The notes under the pieces: generated by a model
The model's database searches: none
The model's input: the letters and a program-made list of their open reading frames with translations, nothing else
Told to the model about the DNA's origin: nothing
Source: Dryocosmus kuriphilus
Lineage: Eukaryota > Arthropoda > Insecta > Hymenoptera > Cynipidae
Assembly (NCBI GenBank): GCA_038277395.1
Contig: CM076193.1
Span: 116,447,344-116,511,343, forward strand
Direction of reading: 5' to 3'
Length of the DNA: 64,000 bases
Program-made: the position numbers and the translations under genes
In this document: positions 58,470 through 64,000 of the stretch, in pieces
How positions within the stretch are numbered: the stretch's first letter is position 1
How the letters are laid out: each line of letters begins with the position of its first letter

Positions 58470-58975
58470 TGCTTAAAGTGACGGATAGAATCCGATAGAA
58501 CCCTGATAAGGCTCTAATAGAAACAGGATAAAACCTTCGTATGGGTATATCCGAGATCTATCCGGTTACTTATTTTCTATCTGGAAATTATTCGAGACTA
58601 TCCGAGTTCTATCGGGAAAACGAGACCAATAATATATTTTGGCGGTCAACATTGTTTTTCAAACCGGGTACATTCGGCACGTATCTGGGCCACGAATTCA
58701 GAAGCAATCAGACCCAAGAAATCAATAAGTGTCAATCTACCCGGGAAATTGATATATTTTAAATTCCACAAGGATACCTATCCAGGTCTATCCGGGATCT
58801 GACTTGTACTCTTTAAACCCAAATTTAACCAAGTCCTACAATGCACTATCAGCCGGGCTTATACGCGGGACCTATCCGGGACATGTAACCATAAACTGAT
58901 TTCTTATAAAGTCTAAAGGGGTGAATATTCGGGTCTATCCGGGATCTGACTTGTACTCTCTAAACCCAAATTTAT
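58470..58975. mobile_element. Degenerate foldback of GGATAGA/TCTATCCGGG words
   Basis: The left part has GGATAGAATCCGATAGAACC; the right part has TCTATCCGGGATCTGACTTG twice as a direct duplication (58796 and 58937), with TGTACTCTNTAAACCCAAAT after each. Ends are not sharply defined. It abuts the break in the minus-strand LINE. Confidence 0.4.
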
Positions 58976-60656
58976 AACCGATATCCTCGAAGAAAAAATC
59001 AGAGTCATTAAAATTTGATTGAGGTAGAGTAAATTGAGATAAATTGGATAGATTGGGAATTGGGAATGTAAAAAAGACTTTAATAGTTCATTGGGAGGAA
59101 AATTACTATCTGTGGATGCATGCTTAATTAGGGGCGATAACGTGTAGTCGCCTAAGGAGATGATAAATATTCTCTTTTTTGTCTCTGTTTGAAATCTCGT
59201 TATAATTATATTGATTTTGTGCATCTCTAAGTTTAGTTTGCACTAGATTTCTGAGTTTACGAAATTGAGCTTGAATGACATTGCTTTTAGTTCTTTTTGC
59301 AAGTCGGCGTTTCCTGTCATGTTCCCTCATTAGGCTTCTGATTTCGGGTTTGATCCATGGAGCAGCTTTAATGAAATTTTTTGGAACGTGTAGCGGAGCA
59401 AACTTGTTGAACGCGGAGTTAAGGTAATTAGTCAAAGCGTCAATTTTACTATTAATATCCATGTCTAGTAAAATTCTTTCCCAATCGAAGGTCATAAGAT
59501 GTTCATGTAATTTATGTTCATCGATGTTAGTAATGTTCCGCGTCATTTTCTGTCATTTTCATTTTTCGTACGTGTTGTGACTGGATTGTAGGAGAATTTG
59601 TAAGTAATGCTAATTAGGTCGTGGCTGGAGAGAAAAGGGATAGGGTGTTGTGAGTGAGAGAGTACCTTGTCAATGTCATCAACAATCATTAAGTTAATGA
59701 GAGTACTGGAATGGTCAGTGTGGTGGGTTGAGTCATGGCCCTGGCGGAAAGCCCGAACGCACAGGTTACGTTACAGCGTATCCGTAAAGTAATCTGGCGA
59801 TTTATAAAATTAAAGAAGCAAAATAAATGTTTGAATTGTTGATATTTGAATTCTACGTTAAATTTTACGTTAGAAAATGACCCTTCAAATGAAAAAAGTT
59901 TATTTTTCGGCGATAGAAGCTAAACAACATTTTGCAAAATGTTTTTTAGCTTCTAACGCCGCAATATAAACTTTTTGCATTTAGAGGGTGATTTTCTAAC
60001 GTAAAATTTAACGCAGAATTCAAATAGCAACAATTCAAACATTTAATTTGCTTCTTTAATTTTATAAATCGTGAGATCACTTTACGCTTACGCTGTAGCG
60101 TAACCACTGCGTTCGGGCTTTCCGCCAGGGGGGGGGGGGGGGGGGGTACAACTGAGAGTCCTGAAGGGTGTACTAAAGATGTTAAGTATTTAGATTGATT
60201 ACAGGAAAGGTTTAATTTGGTGTTAAAATCTCCAGTAAGAACGATGTTACTGAAGTTGGGAATGTGCGAGAAAATTACAGATTCTAGTTCCGTGCCATAA
60301 GAGGCATTGGGTCGTTTATATACTACGCCCACTAAAATACTGTCGGAGGATGACATAACTTCAATAAAGAGAAATTCTGTCGAAGGTTAAGTAGCCACCC
60401 GACTCACTTCTAGCATGGATCCTCTAAGACTATTATGCAAAAAAAGACAAACTCCACCACCTCTTCTCTCATCTCTGTCTCTCCGGAAGAGCAGATAATT
60501 GTGAAGTTCTACGAAGCTAGAGGGTGAATTAGGTGTTAATCAGGTCTCAGAAACAGCTATGATATGGTAGGAACAGGCACTGAAAAAGTGTTTGAATTCT
60601 ATAAAATGTGCCAAAAGAGACTGAACATTAACATGGCAAATGCTTAAAGTATCCAT
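58976..60656 (-). pseudogene. LINE ORF2 fragment: endonuclease and linker, no RT
   Basis: On the minus strand the frame starts near ATG 60656 (MDTLSICHVNVQSLLAHF) and gives an APE-type endonuclease: a SET*L motif with a stop where Trp is expected, GGGVCLFLH, VGVVYKRP, TGDFN and LSSHDLI. A linker follows (WIKPEIRSLMREHDRKRRLA, 59546-59124, then a frameshifted NELLKSFLHSQFP stretch). It is broken by at least two in-frame stops, frameshifts and a ~390-bp MITE at 59741-60129. No RT follows, because the sequence leaves LINE homology at ~58976. The style is CR1/L2-like. Confidence 0.75.
59741..60129. mobile_element. ~390 bp foldback MITE within the endonuclease, followed by poly(G)
   Basis: The inverted ends are CCTGGCGGAAAGCCCGAACG. 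The arms run ~190 bp each and meet near 59935 (AACATTTTGCAAAATGTT). A 19-base G run (60128-60146) follows directly. Endonuclease homology resumes on each side, so the MITE inserted after the LINE. Confidence 0.8.
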
Positions 60657-61135
60657 GGATAAATTAAAGGAAACAAATAAAAAATTAGAAACTTCCCAAG
60701 CATCCGTATATAATGACCAAAACAGTAAACCATTTTAAATACGGCCCAAGCAACATTATTACACTTTAAGTCAGAAAATCGGTATAGTGTAGAATAAATA
60801 ACGACGAACTGAATAAACCATTCAAAGTAGCTATAGTTAAATAAATTAAGTATTGCTAACAAAATCCAATTAAAATAATCACAGTTAAGAGCGTAGTATA
60901 TATCCCACAGATGTCTGTGGGAAATCGCAATCAAGGGTAAACTAAAAAGTGGTAGAGTATCAGATGTTGCAAGATGGATAGCAAAAGTCGGATTAACTCA
61001 ACTATAGCTGAATAGATTAAGTGTAGTTAACAAAATCAAGTTATTATGATCTAAATTGGTAGCGTAGTGTAAGTTCCAAGAATATAAATAGCAAATCGCT
61101 ATTAAAGCTAACATACTATACTTAGACCGACGTTG
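60657..61135. repeat. Tandem duplication between LINE ORF1 and ORF2
   Basis: Two ~180-bp direct copies share AGCTATAG(T/C)T(A/G)AATA, ATTAAGT..TAACAAAATC, GCGTAGT(A/G)TA and AAATCGC(A/T)AT. One lies at ~60825-60945 and the other at ~61000-61115. A 96-codon aromatic-rich frame here (60644-60934, minus) is probably a by-product. Confidence 0.55.
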
Positions 61136-61940
61136 CTATGCCAGTCCCTCAACAGTCTGGAGATTTATCAGCTGAATTATCGGCGAGCCGTCCTTCTTCC
61201 TTCTTTTCTCGTTGTAGCTGTTTCTAAGGTTCGAAGTCGAAAAATCCCTTTTCACCTTGCGCTTCTCAATGAATTTGTCACTTCGTTCTTGATGACTAAA
61301 CTTGGCAACAATGATCGGAGGGTTGGTGGGGTTGGTAAGTAAGGGAGCTTTAATTACTCTATAAGCGTTAACCACTTCCCCCTTGAGAAGGGGAACATCA
61401 AGAGCCGTAGCAATCGAGATCAATGTGACCATGAGATCCTCACTTTGCTTCATGGGGAGCCCATTAATTTCAAGCCTATTTCCAGTGAATCGATACGCTT
61501 AGTGCTATCAGTGAGATTTGACTTGGTTTCAGAGAGCGCAGCATTTAGGTTATCATTAAAAACTTGTTGTCGGTTTTCAAACTCCCTAAGCCGCGTCAGG
61601 ATCTCTTTTGACTGCGCAAGCGCTTCTCTTTGGCCGTCCGAGACTGCTTTTCGAATTAGTTCGGTGAGGTCCAAAGGTAAAGGCGTAGCATTTACCGAGG
61701 TGTCCACATGGGTGGGGGGTACCAAGGCAGCATTACCGACGTTCTGGTCCTTATTAATTGGCCTAGTTGGTTTAGAGGTGACTTCCTTTGACAGAGAAGT
61801 GGCACTATACGTAACTTTGGAAATTCCAACATTAGCTCAGGCCAAGTGGATCATAATGCCACACTTCACACATGTCAAAACATCCGGAGTACCTCTGTTG
61901 ATTGTTACATCACACAGGAACATGCACTCATAACGCTATC
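61136..61940 (-). pseudogene. LINE ORF1, zinc finger plus coiled coil plus RRM-like region, broken
   Basis: On the minus strand a PHD-like Cys/His motif comes first (LCDVTINRGTPDVLTCVKCG, then IMIHLA, then TGA where a Cys would complete the finger, ~61850). A coiled-coil stretch follows (KEILTRLREFENRQQVFND, 61725-61450). A frameshift at ~61470 leads into an L1-ORF1-like RNA-binding region (NAYRVIKAPLL, PPIIVAKFSHQERSDKFIEK; 61453-61136). ORF1 proteins of this layout chaperone LINE RNA. The TGA and one frameshift make it non-functional as written. Confidence 0.7.
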
Positions 61941-62129
61941 GGAGCAGTCACCGTTAAAAACAAATATAAAGCGGTTATTCGAGAAGCTGCAACAGATTCA
62001 GGGTTCCGTCGCACCAGCGGCACTCACACTCACTTTATGCAAAAATTAGTGTAGGTTGAAACTGAAACACCACACAAAACACAAAAAGTTCGAGGAGGGT
62101 CAGTTCAACACGTCAGTCACCGACGCGAC

Positions 62130-63530
62130 CGTACAAAAACATATGAAACACAGTTCTCACCTCATGACTCTCCCCTTGGACTAGCCCACATCATCAAGCT
62201 TGAGAAAGAAGTCGATGACTTCCTCGCGGCCACTGATAAAAAGCAAATCAAAATGACCAATTTAAGAGAAATTTCCAAGTGCATTAGAGCCACTAAAAGC
62301 AATGAAGCACCAGGACCAGATTCCATATCAATTTCAATTCTCAAGAAATTACCCAACTCTTGTCTCTTCACACTTGCCAATATCTACAATGCATGTTTCA
62401 GATTCAATTACTTCCCGAACAACTGGAAAACAGCCAGCATCCTCGTTTTCCAGAAGAAAGGAAAGAACCCCAGCTCACCGAATAGTTATAGACCCATCAG
62501 TCTTCTCAAGACAATGAGTAAAATCTTTGAAATATCATACTCGACAGAATAAAAAACACTTCGAGGAGAACGATGTCCTGAGACCTAAACAGTTCGGTTT
62601 CCGCAAAGAACATTTCACACAGCATATGATTCTGAAAGTTGTAGAAAATGTAACTCATCATTACAACTGGAACAGGAACACGGGAGCCGTCTTCCTCGAT
62701 GTTGAAAAGGCCTTCGACAGTGTCTGGCACAAAGTATTACTTAAAAAAATTAATAAATCTCAAATTGCCCAGTAGAATCATTCGCCTCCCACATTCCTAT
62801 CTCACAAATAGGAAATTTAGAGTCAAGATAAACACTACTCTATCAGATGAGTTTTATATTAGAGCAGGTGTCCCCCAGCTGAGCATTATGGGACCCGTCC
62901 TTTTCATAATCTACATCAATGACATGTCTATAATTAGTTCAATTCCTAGAATCCACCTGGGAATCTATACCGATGATACGGTTCTATATGTTAACGCCAA
63001 ATATAACAAAACTATTGTGAAACTTCTCAACGCAGCACTCAAGATAATTGAGAAATGGTGCCTCTTGTGGAGAATTAAAATCAACACGGCAAAATGTGAA
63101 TCGGTGCTCTTCACTGTCAAGAGAGACCCTATTCCAGAGCCGCCCAAAATGTTTGGGCAACCAATCAAATGGAAGAACTCAGTCAAATATCTTGGTCAAA
63201 GCTTGCAAAAATCTGGCAAATTTAACATACATGGCAAAGATGTGAGGGACAAAGCCTTGGGGATCACTTCTCGTCAACATCCCATCATAAATCGAAATTC
63301 GAGTATCAAACCAGGCTATGTCATCCTGATTTATAAGACAGTCATTAGACCCATACTAACATACGCTTGTACAGTTTGGGGGGGAACCACCAAATCCAGT
63401 ATCAACCAAATTAAAATAGTACAGAACAAATTTTTCAGGTGCATTACAGACCCCAAAATACACCAAGAGCGCCCTCCTACACAAAGAATTCAACTTGCCA
63501 ATCATTTCCAAGTATATTCATGATACTGAC
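62130..63530 (+). pseudogene. Jockey-type LINE reverse transcriptase fragment
   Basis: The plus-strand reading gives YETQFSPHDSPLGLAHI, then APGPDSISI and YRPISLLKTMSKIFE. It continues after a frameshift near 62530 with QFGFRKEHFTQHMIL and FLDVEKAFDSVWH (first catalytic Asp). A second frameshift near 62740 leads to GVPQLSIMGPVLFIIYIND and YTDDTVLY (catalytic DD; family usually Y-A-D-D). The C-terminal part runs to the stop at 63523 and includes KYLGQSL and ILTYACTVWGG. The endonuclease and ORF1 that should precede it are missing, so it is 5' truncated. It directly follows the oppositely oriented LINE ORF1 piece. Confidence 0.85.
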
Positions 63531-63931
63531 AAAAGATTTTACGAAAGCTCAGCCTAGTCCAAGCATACCCATATCTCATCCCGTGGAAACTACCCTTTCG
63601 ATCATAAGCGTAAACACGCAAAACCCAAAAATTTCCTCATGAAATAAGGCACACTCGCCTTCCACGCACATTCCTATCACCTCCTTCATCCACATTAACA
63701 AAACCATTTTTTATTTTTTATTTTTATAGCAATAAGTAGTTTTTGAGTATCTTCAGATTCTAGTGGATTTTTTGCTCGCCTGCGAGCTTTTTTGCCCACA
63801 CTAATCGCCACTTCTCTGTTCTAGCCGCCATGATCTTCTACATATCCGTTCGTGTAATAATGCCCAAGCAGGTAAAGCACACCACCTCCCTTTCCGATCC
63901 TTCCCTTCCAGGGGAGATCATCACTCTGCGA
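63531..63931 (+). other. Probable LINE 3' region
   Basis: No gene. It is C-rich on the plus strand at first, then has a TTTTTTATTTTTTATTTTTA tract at ~63709-63727. No clear poly(A) tail was found. Confidence 0.4.
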
Positions 63932-63980
63932 ACAAGCGGAAAAACGCCCGCGGCGAAGTCGCGGGCGCTGCTCCGCTTGT
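63932..63980. repeat. Strong two-step GC hairpin
   Basis: ACAAGCGG (63932) pairs with CCGCTTGT (63973), and inside it CGCCCGCG (63945) pairs with CGCGGGCG (63960), with loop GCGAAGT. It resembles in style the GCCCGCGAAGCGGGC terminal hairpin of the Helentron-like family but differs in sequence. Confidence 0.7.
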
Positions 63981-64000
63981 GAGCGTGGTTGTATCTCACT

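Noticed and set aside
60644..60934. Membrane-protein-like 96-codon frame rich in Phe/Tyr/Ile
   Set aside because: It lies in a tandemly duplicated AT-rich inter-ORF region of a decayed LINE and has no recognisable feature.
1..64000. tRNA or rRNA genes
   Set aside because: I looked for T-arm and anticodon-arm wording and found only the tRNA-Ser 3' end used as the gypsy primer site; no complete tRNA fold was seen.

Overview
The window is a stretch of AT-rich animal nuclear DNA, most likely from an arthropod and probably an insect. The evidence is a P-superfamily transposon with a THAP-type transposase, a Ty3/gypsy element primed by tRNA-Ser, non-LTR retrotransposons of jockey and CR1/L2 type, and spliced genes with GT-AG introns. 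I cannot name the species. There is no sign of bacterial, organellar or viral genome organisation. Almost everything recognisable is mobile DNA, much of it nested.

Layout. (1) 1-5.9 kb is AT-rich and holds the 5' end of one apparent host gene, a hydroxypyruvate isomerase-like gene on the minus strand (two exons, 1112-1622) with a 4-bp frameshifting duplication. (2) 6.0-13.0 kb holds a ~1.2 kb foldback element split by a Helentron-like element, two more Helentron-like copies, and a 1.19 kb foldback element bounded by TTAA. (3) 13.3-13.6 kb is one exon with a helix-turn-helix-like domain. (4) 13.8-26.1 kb is a Ty3/gypsy retrotransposon on the minus strand (LTRs, tRNA-Ser primer site, gag, protease, RT, RNase H, integrase). 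Its reading frame is broken at five short homopolymers. Its left LTR is a strange mosaic, and its 3' part carries a repeat ('repeat S') and a MITE. (5) 28.1-29.8 kb is a foldback element built of ATGGATTGA-like words. (6) 29.9-33.7 kb is a complete 3.8 kb DNA transposon with 457-bp terminal inverted repeats and an intact 682-residue DDE transposase ending in a SWIM zinc finger, followed by a 47-bp tandem repeat. (7) 34.1-37.8 kb holds three more Helentron-like copies.

(8) 39.8-50.3 kb is a 10.55 kb P-superfamily element inserted in a second copy of repeat S, with 32-bp inverted ends and a 7-8 bp target duplication. Its transposase gene (41369-49171, minus) has a first exon for the N-terminal half of a THAP finger. 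A 4.8 kb intron filled with three Helentron-like insertions and a foldback element separates it from the catalytic exon. A second, 153-bp intron is possible; it contains an in-frame stop, as in IVS3 of the Drosophila P element. (9) 51.1-55.9 kb is a related non-autonomous P-like element containing another large foldback. (10) 57.4-59.0 kb holds small word-built foldback elements. (11) 59.0-63.6 kb has two LINE pieces pointing away from each other: a minus-strand ORF1 plus endonuclease piece and a plus-strand jockey-type reverse transcriptase piece, both broken.

The most interesting items are the P-superfamily element with its possible regulated stop-containing intron, the abundant Helentron-like non-autonomous family (nine copies plus a fragment) with a GC-rich terminal hairpin, the foldback elements whose arms are iterations of a single short word, and the intact DDE/SWIM transposon. 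All assignments come from reading the sequence; no database search was run.
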